Below, in pieces: positions 25,349-33,996 of a stretch of DNA of 64,000 nt. Both the position numbers and the translations under genes were made by a program. Position 1 is the stretch's first letter. Each line of letters begins with the position of its first letter. Origin of the DNA: Streptomyces sp. CC0208 (lineage in GTDB: Bacteria; Actinomycetota; Actinomycetes; Streptomycetales; Streptomycetaceae); the NCBI RefSeq assembly GCF_003443735.1, contig NZ_CP031969.1, positions 5,828,001-5,892,000 of the forward strand, in the 5' to 3' direction. Under the pieces are notes generated by a model that was not told where the DNA came from, ran no database searches, and saw nothing but the letters and a program-made list of their open reading frames with translations.

Positions 25349-26800
25349 ATGACAGGGATGACGGACGAGAACGAGACGGCGTGGCTGGGGATCGACCTCG
25401 GCACCCAGAGCGTGCGCGCGCTGGCGGTCACGGCCGACGGAACCGTGCTGGGCCGGGGTTCCGCCCCGCTCGGCGGCCGGCGCGAGGGCGTGCGGCACGA
25501 ACAGGAGCCGGGGGAGTGGTGGGAGGCGGTGCGCACGGCGTCCCGTTCCGCGCTGCTCACCCTGACGGGTGTACGGATCGGCGGACTCGCGGTGTGCGGG
25601 ACGTCGGGGACGGTCCTGCTGACGGACCCGGAGGGCCGGCCGACGAGCCCGGCGCTCATGTACGACGACGGACGCGCGGCGGGTGAGGCGGCCGGGCTGC
25701 GGGCGGCGGGGCTCGCCGTCCAGGACACGTGGGCGCTGCCGAAGGCGCTGTGGCTGGCGCGGGAGTACGGCCGCGGCGGGGAGGGCGGCCGGGTGACCCA
25801 CCAGCCCGATGTCGTCACCGCGCGCCTGGTCGGCGGGCCGGTGCCCACCGACTCCAGCCACGCCCTCAAGACGGGCTACGACGTCGAGCGCGGCGCCTGG
25901 TCGGACGTCGCCTTGGACCTTCCCGAGGTCGTTCTCCCCGGTACCCGGCTCGGCGAGGTCTGCGCGGCCGCCGCGGAGGCGACCGGCATCCCCGCCGGCA
26001 CGCCCGTCGTCGCCGGGATGACCGACGGCTGCGCGGCCCAGATCGCCGCGGGCGCCCTGCGGCACGGGTCCTGGAACTCGGTGCTCGGCACCACGCTCGT
26101 ACTGAAGGGGGCGACCCCGGATCCGGTCCGGGACCCGAGCGGCGTGGTCTACAACCACCGCGCGCCGGGCGGCACCTGGCTGCCCGGCGGGGCGTCCAGC
26201 GTGGGCGCGGGGGCGCTGCCGGCCGATGCGGACCCCGGGGCCATGGATGCCCGGGCGGCCGCGTACGAGCCGTCCGGCGCGGTGGCCTACCCGCTGGTGT
26301 CGCGGGGGGAGCGGTTCCCCTTCCGCGCCCCGGACGCCACCGCCCTGCTCCTCGGCACCCCCGCCGACGACGCCGACCGCTGGGCCGGGCTCCTCCAGGG
26401 CGTCGCGTTCGCGGAACGCCTCTGTCTCGACTACCTGCACCACCTGGGCGCCCCGCTCGACGGCCCCCTCACCTTCACCGGCGGCGCGGCCCGCAGCCCG
26501 TACTGGAACCAGCTCCGCGCCGACATCCTCGGCCGCCCGGCCCGCGTACCGGAACAGACCGAACCGGCCCTGGGCATGGCCGCGTTGGCGCTCCACGGCA
26601 CCACCGGCACCCCCCTGGCGGAAGCTGCCGAACACATGGTCCGCATCCGCACGATCGTGGAACCACGCCCCGCCCGCACGGCACTCTTCGCCGAGCCGTA
26701 CGCCCGCCTCCTCGACGAACTCACCACGCGCGGCTGGCTGTCACCAGAGCTGGCAGCCCATGCGCGCGGCCGCCTGACGGATGAGAAGGCAACACGATGA
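25349..26800 (+). CDS. FGGY family carbohydrate kinase (second)
   Basis: A 483-residue FGGY kinase, divergent from the dehydrogenase. The N-terminal motif is DLGTQSVRAL, a MTDGCAAQIAAG segment marks the second domain (about residue 225), and LTFTGGAARSPYWNQLRADILG marks the C-terminal nucleotide site. It is only distantly similar to the first kinase, so the pair probably acts on two substrates or two steps. ATG 25349 has GGGAGG about six bases upstream. No transporter or DeoR-type regulator is next to it, which is unusual for a sugar module. Confidence 0.9.
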   Translation: MTGMTDENETAWLGIDLGTQSVRALAVTADGTVLGRGSAPLGGRREGVRHEQEPGEWWEAVRTASRSALLTLTGVRIGGLAVCGTSGTVLLTDPEGRPTSPALMYDDGRAAGEAAGLRAAGLAVQDTWALPKALWLAREYGRGGEGGRVTHQPDVVTARLVGGPVPTDSSHALKTGYDVERGAWSDVALDLPEVVLPGTRLGEVCAAAAEATGIPAGTPVVAGMTDGCAAQIAAGALRHGSWNSVLGTTLVLKGATPDPVRDPSGVVYNHRAPGGTWLPGGASSVGAGALPADADPGAMDARAAAYEPSGAVAYPLVSRGERFPFRAPDATALLLGTPADDADRWAGLLQGVAFAERLCLDYLHHLGAPLDGPLTFTGGAARSPYWNQLRADILGRPARVPEQTEPALGMAALALHGTTGTPLAEAAEHMVRIRTIVEPRPARTALFAEPYARLLDELTTRGWLSPELAAHARGRLTDEKATR

Positions 26801-27104
26801 CCCCGCTCCCGCGAACTCACCGCCTGGGGCCGGCTCCTCACACCGGTCCCCGCTCAGACGCGTGGTCGTCTGGCGTGGGTGGCGGCAGCGTCATGACCGT
26901 GCTCCCGCCCTGTGAGGGGCGCTCGGTGTGGCGGCGACTTCGTTCGGGTGTCTGCTCAGCGTGTTCCCGCCCGGGCCGCGGGTACTTCTGGCCGCTCCGG
27001 GTAGCCGCTTCCCGGCCGGTGGCGGTCCCGCGTGGTGCTCCTGGCCGCTCCTCGATCACGGCCCATCCCGCCCCGACCCCGACCCCGAACGAGCGGACTG
27101 CTTC
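26801..27104. other. 304-base gap with no convincing gene
   Basis: This gap between the second kinase and the histidine phosphatase is very GC-rich with no clear promoter or terminator. Reading on in the kinase frame past its TGA gives about 30 more sense codons starting SRELTAWGRLLTP before another TGA, which could be a gene remnant or chance. A short ORF from ATG 26797 overlaps the kinase stop but has no recognisable motifs. Confidence 0.4.
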
Positions 27105-27734
27105 ATGAGCGCGCGTACGACCCTGCTGCTGGCCCGGCACGGGCAGACCATCTGGCACGCCGAGAACCGTTACGCGGGTGTGAGCGACATCGGGCTCACC
27201 GACAAGGGCCGGGCCCAGGCGGAGGCGCTCGGGCGGTGGGCCGGCGTACACCGCCCCGACGCGATCTGGACGTCACCCCTGTCGCGGGCGATCGCCACCG
27301 CCGACCCGGCCTGCCGTGCCCTCGGCGTCTCCCCGCACCGCGAACCCGGCCTCAGGGAGTGCGACTTCGGGGTGGTGGAGGGCCGTACCCTCGCGGAGTT
27401 CGCCGCGGAGGTGCCCGACGCGGCCGAGGCCTTCCGCGCGGACCCGGTGGCCTACCCGTTCCCCGGCGCGGAGGACCCGGCGGCGGCCGCAGCCCGGGGC
27501 ACGCAGGCACTGCGCCGCATCGCCGCCGCCCACCCCGGCGAGCGCGTCCTCGTCGTAGCCCACAACACCCTGCTGCGGCTGACGCTGTGCACGCTGCTGT
27601 CGATCCCGCTCGGGGAGTACCGCAGAGTGTTCCCGCGGTTGCGCAACGCGGCGATCACCGAACTCCGCCTCGACCAGGACGGATCCGCCGCACTTCTCTC
27701 CCTCAATGTGCCGTGCGAGCAGGACCGGTCGTAG
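27105..27734 (+). CDS. Histidine phosphatase family protein
   Basis: A 209-residue protein of the phosphoglycerate mutase-like superfamily. The catalytic RHG is at residues 11-13 (LLARHGQTIW), the phosphate-binding SPLSRA follows near residue 60, an acidic LRECDFG segment comes next and the second catalytic His is in VVAHNTLLR. It probably dephosphorylates a small phosphorylated metabolite; a sugar phosphate would fit its neighbours. ATG 27105 is the first start that gives the family N-terminus, although its ribosome binding site is weak. The longer frame upstream is not supported. Confidence 0.88.
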   Translation: MSARTTLLLARHGQTIWHAENRYAGVSDIGLTDKGRAQAEALGRWAGVHRPDAIWTSPLSRAIATADPACRALGVSPHREPGLRECDFGVVEGRTLAEFAAEVPDAAEAFRADPVAYPFPGAEDPAAAAARGTQALRRIAAAHPGERVLVVAHNTLLRLTLCTLLSIPLGEYRRVFPRLRNAAITELRLDQDGSAALLSLNVPCEQDRS

Positions 27735-27746
27735 CACGATAGGAAC

Positions 27747-28523
27747 ATGACGGAGATCGACACCTCGGTGCCGCATTCGGCCCGGATCTGGAACTACTGG
27801 CTCGGCGGCAAGGACAACTACCCCGTCGACGAAGCGGCCGGCGACGCCTACACGGCCGTCTTCCCCGGCATCGTCACGATCGCCCGCAGCAGCCGCGCGT
27901 TTCTCGGCCGCAGCATCCGGTACCTGGTTCAGGAGGCGGGCGTCCGCCAGTTCCTGGACGTCGGCACCGGGCTGCCCACGGTCGACAACACCCACGAGGT
28001 CGCCCAGCGCTTCGCCCCCGAGTCGAAGGTCGTCTACGTCGACAACGACCCGCTGGTCCTCGCCCACGCCCGCGCCCTGCTCACCTCCACCCCGGAGGGC
28101 GAGACGGCGTACGAGGACCTGACGCTCTACGAGCCGGAGAAGATCCTTCAGGCGGCCTCCCGGACCCTCGACCTCACCCGCCCCACGGCCCTGATCCTCA
28201 GCGGCATCCTCGGACATGTCGGCGACTACGACCTGGCCCGCGAGCTGGTCGGCCGGCTGGTGGCGGGCCTGCCCTCGGGCAGCTACCTGTGTGTCAACGA
28301 CGGCTCCCGCGGCACCGACCCGGACTACGAGCACGCCCAGGACGCCTACAACGAGACCGGTGCGGTGCCCTACTTCCTGCGTCCGGTGGACAAGATCGAG
28401 GCGTACTTCGAGGGCCTGGAGCTGGTGGACCCGGGCGTGGTGTCGGTCCCGCTGTGGCGCCCGGACGGCGACACGGTCCCGGCCCCGATCGGCCAGCACG
28501 GCGGCCTGGGCCGTAAGGCCTGA
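27747..28523 (+). CDS. SAM-dependent methyltransferase, DUF574 family
   Basis: A 258-residue protein of the actinobacterial DUF574 methyltransferase family, recognised by the N-terminal SARIWNYWLGGKDNY and the SAM-binding FLDVGTGLPT around residue 72. Many Streptomyces genomes hold dozens of these. Acceptors are mostly unknown. The ATG lies 12 bases after the phosphatase stop; the nearby AGGA is too close for a normal ribosome binding site, so initiation may be leaderless or coupled. It ends at a strong perfect hairpin. Confidence 0.9.
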   Translation: MTEIDTSVPHSARIWNYWLGGKDNYPVDEAAGDAYTAVFPGIVTIARSSRAFLGRSIRYLVQEAGVRQFLDVGTGLPTVDNTHEVAQRFAPESKVVYVDNDPLVLAHARALLTSTPEGETAYEDLTLYEPEKILQAASRTLDLTRPTALILSGILGHVGDYDLARELVGRLVAGLPSGSYLCVNDGSRGTDPDYEHAQDAYNETGAVPYFLRPVDKIEAYFEGLELVDPGVVSVPLWRPDGDTVPAPIGQHGGLGRKA

Positions 28524-28532
28524 CCGACCCCG

Positions 28533-28569
28533 GGAAGCCCCCGCGAGTCACGTCCTCGCGGGGGCTTCC
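28533..28569 (+). terminator. Hairpin terminator after the DUF574 gene
   Basis: GGAAGCCCCCGCGAG and CTCGCGGGGGCTTCC form a perfect 15-bp stem with a seven-base loop, ten bases after the stop codon. Confidence 0.85.
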
Positions 28570-28644
28570 GCCCGCTGCCCGCCTGCGTGAGGGTGAGAAG
28601 ACGATCACGAGGCGGGAGGCTCAGGCGCGATCCCGAACCTCTTA

Positions 28645-28661
28645 TTGCAACCAGGTTGCAA
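28645..28661. promoter_or_regulatory. Nur-box-like perfect palindrome
   Basis: TTGCAACCAGGTTGCAA is a perfect 17-base palindrome and fits the TTGCAA-N5-TTGCAA pattern described for the nickel regulator Nur of S. coelicolor. It sits in an AT-rich patch between two convergent genes, where an operator is not expected. See the finding on a possible lost sodF. Confidence 0.45.
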
Positions 28662-28694
28662 CTACACGCTAGCAACAAAAAGATCCCCGCGGGG

Positions 28695-30080
28695 TCAGAC
28701 CTCGGCACGCGCCTTCTGCCACGCGTAGCCCGCACCGGCCAGGACCAGTGTCAGGCCGCCCGTCCAGTACAGCTGCACCCGCGTGCCCGGCTCCCGGGCC
28801 ATCAGGACGAGGATCGCCGCCATGCCGGCCAGAGCGACCCAGGTCAGGTACGGGAAGGCCCACATGCGCACGGTCAGCCGCTCGGCCGCCTCGCGTTCCA
28901 GCGCGCGGCGCAGCCGCAGCTGGGAGACGGCGATGAAGGCCCAGACGACCAGGATGACCGCGCCGATCATGTTGAGGAGCCACGCGAACACGTCATCGGG
29001 GCGCCAGTAGCTGAGGACCACGCAGACGAACCCGAAGACGCTGGAGGCGAGGACCGCGAGGCGGGGGACACCGCCGTGGACGCGGCCCAGGGCGCCGGGA
29101 CCGAGGCCCCGCTCGACCAGGGAGTAGGCGATGCGGGAGGAGCCGTAGACGTTGGCGTTCATCGCGGACAGGAGGGCGACGAGGACCACCACGTTCATGA
29201 GCTGTCCCGCTCCCGGGATGCCCAGTTCGTCGAGGGCGGCGACGTACGGGCCCTTCTCCACGACCGCCTTGGAGTCCCAGGGGACCAGGGTGACGATGAC
29301 CGCCATCGAGCCGACGTAGAACAGCGCGATGCGCCACATCGCCGTCCGGACCGCGCTCGCCACCCCGCGCACCGGGTCCTCGGACTCGGCGGCCGCGATG
29401 GTGACCGTCTCCAGGCCGCCGTACGCGAAGACGGAGGCGAGCAGGCCGACGACCAGGCCCTCGCCGCCGCCCGGGAAGAAGCCCCCTCGGCCGGTGAGGT
29501 TCGCGGTGCCCGGAGCGTCCGTGCCGGGCAGGACGCCGGCGATGGCCAGCACTCCGAGGATCAGGAACAGGGCGATCGCGGCCACCTTGAGGGCCGCGAA
29601 CCAGAACTCGAACTCGCCGAAGTTCTTCACCGCGGCCAGGTTCGTGCCGCAGAAGACCAGCATGAACAGGGCCACCCAGGCCCACTCGGGGGTCCCCGGG
29701 AGCCAGCCGGTCACGATCTTCGCGGCGCCGATGCCCTCCAGGCCCACGGCCGTGCACAGCAGGATCCAGAAGGACCAGCCGACGGTGAAGCCCGCCCAGG
29801 GGCCGAACGCCCGCTCGGCGTGCGCGGAGAAGGAGCCGGAGGAGGGGTGTGCGGCCGACATCTCGCCGAGCATCCGCATCACCAGCATCACGAGGAGTCC
29901 GGAGAGCGTGTAGGCGAGGACGATCGACGGGCCGGCCGCGGCGATCCCCGCGCCGGAGCCGACGAACAGTCCGGCGCCGATCACCCCGCCGAGGGCGATC
30001 ATCGACAGGTGGCGCTGCTTGAGGCCGTGGGGCAGGGAGGCGTCGGACCCTGGTGGGGTCTTGACCGTGGTGCTGGGCAT
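28695..30080 (-). CDS. Amino acid permease (APC superfamily, AAT type), first
   Basis: A 461-residue membrane transporter with about twelve hydrophobic helices. It carries the APC signature near the N-terminus, LKQRHLSMIALGGVIGAGLFVGSG, and the conserved GEFEFWFAALKV segment in the middle. It imports amino acids, probably by proton symport; similar proteins carry GABA, aromatic amino acids or others. The start is ATG 30080 (MPSTTVK) or an in-frame start at 30122. It is paralogous to the permease at 42283-43695. It appears to be a single-gene unit. Confidence 0.9.
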   Translation of the reverse strand: MPSTTVKTPPGSDASLPHGLKQRHLSMIALGGVIGAGLFVGSGAGIAAAGPSIVLAYTLSGLLVMLVMRMLGEMSAAHPSSGSFSAHAERAFGPWAGFTVGWSFWILLCTAVGLEGIGAAKIVTGWLPGTPEWAWVALFMLVFCGTNLAAVKNFGEFEFWFAALKVAAIALFLILGVLAIAGVLPGTDAPGTANLTGRGGFFPGGGEGLVVGLLASVFAYGGLETVTIAAAESEDPVRGVASAVRTAMWRIALFYVGSMAVIVTLVPWDSKAVVEKGPYVAALDELGIPGAGQLMNVVVLVALLSAMNANVYGSSRIAYSLVERGLGPGALGRVHGGVPRLAVLASSVFGFVCVVLSYWRPDDVFAWLLNMIGAVILVVWAFIAVSQLRLRRALEREAAERLTVRMWAFPYLTWVALAGMAAILVLMAREPGTRVQLYWTGGLTLVLAGAGYAWQKARAEV

Positions 30081-30192
30081 GGGCGGGTTCGTCCAGTGCG
30101 TGAGACGGGCAAAAACGCCCACAGTCTGGGCGGTCTTCCCTGGTCAGAGGGGAGACCGCCCACTATGCGGACCCATCGGGCACCGGCTGTGA

Positions 30193-31089
30193 CTACGCGG
30201 CTACGGCGGTGTAGTGCGAGGCGTCGCCCTGGATCGAGTAACTCTCCTTGCCCTCGATGCCCACCGGGACGTCCCCGGCGACCGTCACCCGGTGCAGCCG
30301 GCGCGGCAGACCGTCGTAGTTGTCGACGGCGTAGTGCTGGGTGATCCGGTTGTCGAACAGCACCAGCTGGTTCTCCGACCAGCGGTGGCGCAGCAGGTTC
30401 TCCGGGCGGGTGACATAGGACTGGAGCAGGTCGAGGAGCTTGCGGGACTCGCCCGTCGACAGGCCCACGATCCGCTGCGCGAACCCGCCGATGAACAGTC
30501 CCCGTTCACCGGTCAGCGGGTGGACCCGGACCACGGGGTGGACGGTGCGGTACTTGATCGAGGTGAACTGGGCGCGCCGGGCGGCCTGTTCCTCGTCCAG
30601 CGTCTCCTCCGGTACGGCGTAGTCGTAGTCGTTGGTGTGCTCGGCCCACAGGTCGTCGGCGAGGCGCCTGAGGGGCTCGGGCAGGTCCCGGTAGGCGGCC
30701 GCCGAGTTGGCGATCAGGGTCTCGCCGCCGTACGGCGGGATCGTCAGGCTGCGCAGGGTGCTGGCCTGGGGCGGGTTGAGGACGAAGGTGACGTCGGTGT
30801 GCCAGTGGTTGGCGGCGCGGCCGCCCTCGCTGTCGACGGGCAGGACGTTCGGGGCGCCGTCGACGGCGGGCACGGTCGGATGGGCGGTGGTGAGGTCGCC
30901 GAAGTGCCGGGCGAAGGCCTGCTGGCCCTCGTCGTCGAGGTGCACGTCGCTGAAGACCAGCGCCTTGTGGGTGTTGAGGGCGTCACGCAGAGCCGCGGCC
31001 GTCTCCTCGTCGAGCGGCTCGGCGAGGTCGACGCCGAAGACCTGGGCGCCGATGTTCGCGGTGACCTTGCGGATCTCGATACCGGACAT
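30193..31089 (-). CDS. TauD/TfdA family Fe(II)/2-oxoglutarate dioxygenase
   Basis: A 298-residue dioxygenase. The iron ligands are His97 and Asp99 in NHWHTD, with the distal His266 in RRLHRVTV; nearby Arg residues would bind 2-oxoglutarate. The family releases sulfite from taurine or alkyl sulfates and sulfonates, and also cleaves other substrates. It is the last gene of the sulfur operon, 14 bases after the flavin monooxygenase. ATG 31089 has GGAAGGA eight bases upstream. Together with the upstream transporter it points to use of an organosulfur compound as sulfur source. Confidence 0.9.
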   Translation of the reverse strand: MSGIEIRKVTANIGAQVFGVDLAEPLDEETAAALRDALNTHKALVFSDVHLDDEGQQAFARHFGDLTTAHPTVPAVDGAPNVLPVDSEGGRAANHWHTDVTFVLNPPQASTLRSLTIPPYGGETLIANSAAAYRDLPEPLRRLADDLWAEHTNDYDYAVPEETLDEEQAARRAQFTSIKYRTVHPVVRVHPLTGERGLFIGGFAQRIVGLSTGESRKLLDLLQSYVTRPENLLRHRWSENQLVLFDNRITQHYAVDNYDGLPRRLHRVTVAGDVPVGIEGKESYSIQGDASHYTAVAA

Positions 31090-31103
31090 GGGAGGGGTCC
31101 TTC

Positions 31104-32441
31104 CTAGACGTAGGCGGGCTGGACGTGCTGGTTGGCGGGGCGGGGGAGGCCGTAGCGCTCCCGCAGGGTCCGGCGCGGGCCGTATTCCGTGCGGAGCAGG
31201 CCGCGGGTGCGCAGGATCGGGACGACGTGGTCGACGAAGGCGTCCAGGCCCGAGGGGAGCACCGCGGGCATGATGTTGAAGCCGTCGGCGGCGCCCTGGG
31301 TGAACCACGTCCCGATGGCGTCGGCGACCTGCTCGGGGGTGCCGGCGAAGGTGAGATGACCGCGCCCGCCGCCGAGCCGTCCGATCAGCTGCCGCACGGT
31401 GAGCCGGTCGCGCCGGGCCAGCTCCACGACCAGCGTGTAGCGGCTCTTGGCGCCCTCGACGGCGGACTCGGGCGGCAGGTCGGCGGGCAGCTGGCCGTCC
31501 AACTCCAGTGTCCCGGAGGGAAGTTGCAGCAGCCGCTCAAGGTTCGCCACCCCGTGCCGGTGCACGATGTGGTCCTCCAGCTCCTGTTCCTTCGCGAGCG
31601 CCTCGGCCTCGGTGGCGCCGATGACGGGGACGATGCCGGGCAGCACCTTGATGTGCTCGGGGTCCCGACCGGCCGCCGCCGTACGGGACTTGAGGTCGGC
31701 GTAGAAGGCCCGCGCGTCCTCGATGGTCTGCTGGGCGGTGAACACGGCCTCCGCGTAGCGGGACGCGAACGCCTTGCCGTCCTCGCTCGAACCCGCCTGT
31801 ACGAGCAGCGGGTAACCCTGGGGTGTGCGGGGCACGTTGAGGGCGCCCTCGACGCTGAAGTACGTTCCCCGGTGGCGGGGCGGGTGGACCTTCGCGTCGT
31901 CGCCCCAGACGCCGGCCGCCTTGTCGCCGACGATCGCGTCGTCCTCCCAGCTGTCCCAGAGCTTGAGGGCCACGTCGAGGAACTCGGCGGCTCTCGCGTA
32001 CCGCTCGGCGTGCGCGGGCTCCGCGTCCAGACCGAAGTTGCGGGCGGCCTCCGCGCCGGCCGTGGTGACGATGTTCCAGCCCGCCCGGCCGCCGCTGATG
32101 ATGTCCAGCGAGGCGAACTTCCGGGCCAGGTTGTAGGGCGAGTTGTAGGACGTGGAGGCGGTCGCGATCAGCCCGATGTGCTCGGTGGCCGTCGCCAGCG
32201 CGGTCAGCAGGGTGAGGGGCTCCAGCGCACCGGCGGGCCGCTGTGCGAGGTTGCTCCACAGCTGCGGTCCGTCGGCGAGGAAGAGCGAGTCGAAGGTCCC
32301 GCGCTCGGCGATCCGGGCGAGGTGGACGTAGTGCTCGAGGGAGACGTGCGCGAACGGGTCGCTCTCGGGCAGCCGCCAGGAGGCCTCGTGGTGGCCGGTG
32401 TTCATGAGGAAGGCGTTGAGGTGGAGCTGTCGTGCGGTCAT
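31104..32441 (-). CDS. LLM class flavin-dependent monooxygenase (NtaA/SnaA/DszA type)
   Basis: A 445-residue bacterial-luciferase-like enzyme that uses reduced FMN from a separate reductase. The N-terminus (LHLNAFLMNTGHHEASWRLP) and the length fit the NtaA/SnaA/DszA branch rather than the shorter SsuD alkanesulfonate monooxygenases. Other hallmarks are ASTSYNSPYNLARKFASLD and SGGRAGWNIVTT. Such enzymes oxidise sulfones, nitrilotriacetate or related compounds; a C-S bond is likely here. Its ATG overlaps the ATPase stop as ATGA, so translation is coupled. GGAGGA lies six bases upstream. No flavin reductase gene is adjacent. Confidence 0.9.
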   Translation of the reverse strand: MTARQLHLNAFLMNTGHHEASWRLPESDPFAHVSLEHYVHLARIAERGTFDSLFLADGPQLWSNLAQRPAGALEPLTLLTALATATEHIGLIATASTSYNSPYNLARKFASLDIISGGRAGWNIVTTAGAEAARNFGLDAEPAHAERYARAAEFLDVALKLWDSWEDDAIVGDKAAGVWGDDAKVHPPRHRGTYFSVEGALNVPRTPQGYPLLVQAGSSEDGKAFASRYAEAVFTAQQTIEDARAFYADLKSRTAAAGRDPEHIKVLPGIVPVIGATEAEALAKEQELEDHIVHRHGVANLERLLQLPSGTLELDGQLPADLPPESAVEGAKSRYTLVVELARRDRLTVRQLIGRLGGGRGHLTFAGTPEQVADAIGTWFTQGAADGFNIMPAVLPSGLDAFVDHVVPILRTRGLLRTEYGPRRTLRERYGLPRPANQHVQPAYV

Positions 32442-33172
32442 GCGTGGTCCTCCGTGACGCCGAGCGCGGCCAGCAGTCGTTCGCGGTACTCGCCCAGCAG
32501 GGGATCCCGGTAGGAGCGCGGGTGCGGGCGGTCGATGGTCAGGTCGAGGCCGATACGGCCCTGTTCGAGTACGAGCACCCGGTCGGCGAGCACGATGGCC
32601 TCGTCCACGTCGTGGGTGACGAGCAGCACGGACGGCTGGTGGCGCTTCCACAGCTCCCGCAGCAGCGCGTGCATCCTGATGCGCGTCAACGCGTCGAGCG
32701 CGCCGAACGGCTCGTCGGCCAGCAGGAGTTCGGGTTCGCGGACCAGGGAGCGGGCGAGAGCGGCGCGCTGGGCCTCGCCGCCGGACAGTTCGCTCGGCCA
32801 GGCGCGTTCGCGGCCCGCCAGTCCCACCTCGGCGAGTGCCTCCCGGCCCCTTTGCCCGCCGTCGGTGCCGTTCGTGCCGAGGAGGACGTTGTCCAGCACC
32901 CGTCGCCAGGGCAGCAGCCGGGAGTCCTGGAAGACCACGGACACCCTTTCGGGGGCGGTCAGTTGTCCGCTGCCCACCACCTCGTGGTCCAGGCCCGCCA
33001 CCGCCCGCAGCAGCGTGCTCTTGCCGGAGCCGCTGTGCCCGAGCAGGGCGACGAACTGTCCGGACGGGATGTCGAGGTCGATACCGTCGAGAACGGTCCG
33101 CCCGTCGAACGACCGGGTCAGGCCCCGCAGTTGTACGGCCGGCCGGGTCAGCTGCTCAGTGTGCGTCGCCAT
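32438..33172 (-). CDS. ABC transporter ATP-binding protein, sulfonate/nitrate/taurine type
   Basis: A 244-residue ATPase. Walker A is GHSGSGKST (45-53), the signature is LSGGEAQR and Walker B is LLLADEP, with the His switch in LLVTHDVDEA. It is of the SsuB/TauB class. It energises the permease encoded just upstream, whose 3' end overlaps this gene by 25 bases. ATG 33172 has GGAGGG eight bases upstream, inside the permease gene. Confidence 0.93.
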   Translation of the reverse strand: MATHTEQLTRPAVQLRGLTRSFDGRTVLDGIDLDIPSGQFVALLGHSGSGKSTLLRAVAGLDHEVVGSGQLTAPERVSVVFQDSRLLPWRRVLDNVLLGTNGTDGGQRGREALAEVGLAGRERAWPSELSGGEAQRAALARSLVREPELLLADEPFGALDALTRIRMHALLRELWKRHQPSVLLVTHDVDEAIVLADRVLVLEQGRIGLDLTIDRPHPRSYRDPLLGEYRERLLAALGVTEDHA

Positions 33173-33996
33173 GACAGCACCCTCCGTTCGACGAGACGGA
33201 CCGCGCTGTCGGAGACCAGGCCGAAGACGCCGTAGACGACGAGACCGACGAGGATCACATCGCTCTGGCCGTAGTTCTGGGCCTGGAACATCAGGTAGCC
33301 GAGTCCGCTGGTGGCGTTGATCTGCTCCAGGACGACGAGGCCCAGCCAGGAGCCGGTGACGCCGAGCCGGAGTCCCACGAAGAATCCGGGCAGCGCGCCG
33401 GGGACGACGATCTGCCGTACGAACGCGAACCTCGACAAGCCCTGGACCTCGGCGAGTTCGACGAAGCGGTGGTCGATGCCGGACAGCGCGGCATGGGTGT
33501 TCAGATAGATCGGGATGTACACGACGATCGCGATGATCGCGATCTTGAAGGTCTCGCCGATGCCCAGCCAGAGGATGAACAGCGGGATCAGACCGAGGGT
33601 CGGGATCGCCCGGTTGATGTTCACCGTCCCGTCGATCAGCGCCTCGCCGGTCCGGCTGAGCCCGGCGGCCAGGGCCAGCAGGACGCCGGCGACCAGGCCG
33701 ATCGCGAACCCGGCCGCGGCCCGCTGGAGCGAGGTCAGGACGTCGGTGGGCAGCGTCCCGTCCGTCCACAGGTGGACGCCGGTCCGCACCACCGTCCACG
33801 GCGGCGGGATCGCGGCCGTGTCGAGCCGGCCGGCGGCGGAGGCGGCGGCCCACAGCGCGAGGAACAGGGCCGGTCCGGTGAGCCGGGCGGCGGGCAGCCG
33901 CCTGCCGGGGGAGAGCCGGCGGCGCCTGCGGACCTGGGGCGCGTCCTCGGCCGGGGCGGCCGCGACGACGGCTCCGGTCGTGGTCACGGCGCTCAC
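33148..33996 (-). CDS. ABC transporter permease, sulfonate/nitrate/taurine type
   Basis: A 282-residue inner membrane protein with about six helices and the binding-protein-dependent transport motif, including the EAA-like stretch VELAEVQGLSRFAFVRQIVVPGALPG around residue 190. It forms the channel with the ATPase. A basic cytoplasmic N-terminus (QVRRRRRLSPGRR) precedes the first helix. Its GTG start overlaps the stop of the binding-protein gene as GTGA, giving tight coupling. Confidence 0.92.
   Translation of the reverse strand: MSAVTTTGAVVAAAPAEDAPQVRRRRRLSPGRRLPAARLTGPALFLALWAAASAAGRLDTAAIPPPWTVVRTGVHLWTDGTLPTDVLTSLQRAAAGFAIGLVAGVLLALAAGLSRTGEALIDGTVNINRAIPTLGLIPLFILWLGIGETFKIAIIAIVVYIPIYLNTHAALSGIDHRFVELAEVQGLSRFAFVRQIVVPGALPGFFVGLRLGVTGSWLGLVVLEQINATSGLGYLMFQAQNYGQSDVILVGLVVYGVFGLVSDSAVRLVERRVLSWRRTLSS

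Noticed and set aside
28675..28694. CCCCGCGGGG followed by T-run as terminator of the first permease
   Set aside because: The palindrome leaves at most a two-base loop, so a stable hairpin is unlikely, although the T-run on the minus strand is noted.
28587..30344. Plus-strand open frame opposite the first permease
   Set aside because: His/Arg/Glu-rich shadow of a membrane protein gene with a clear APC signature on the other strand.
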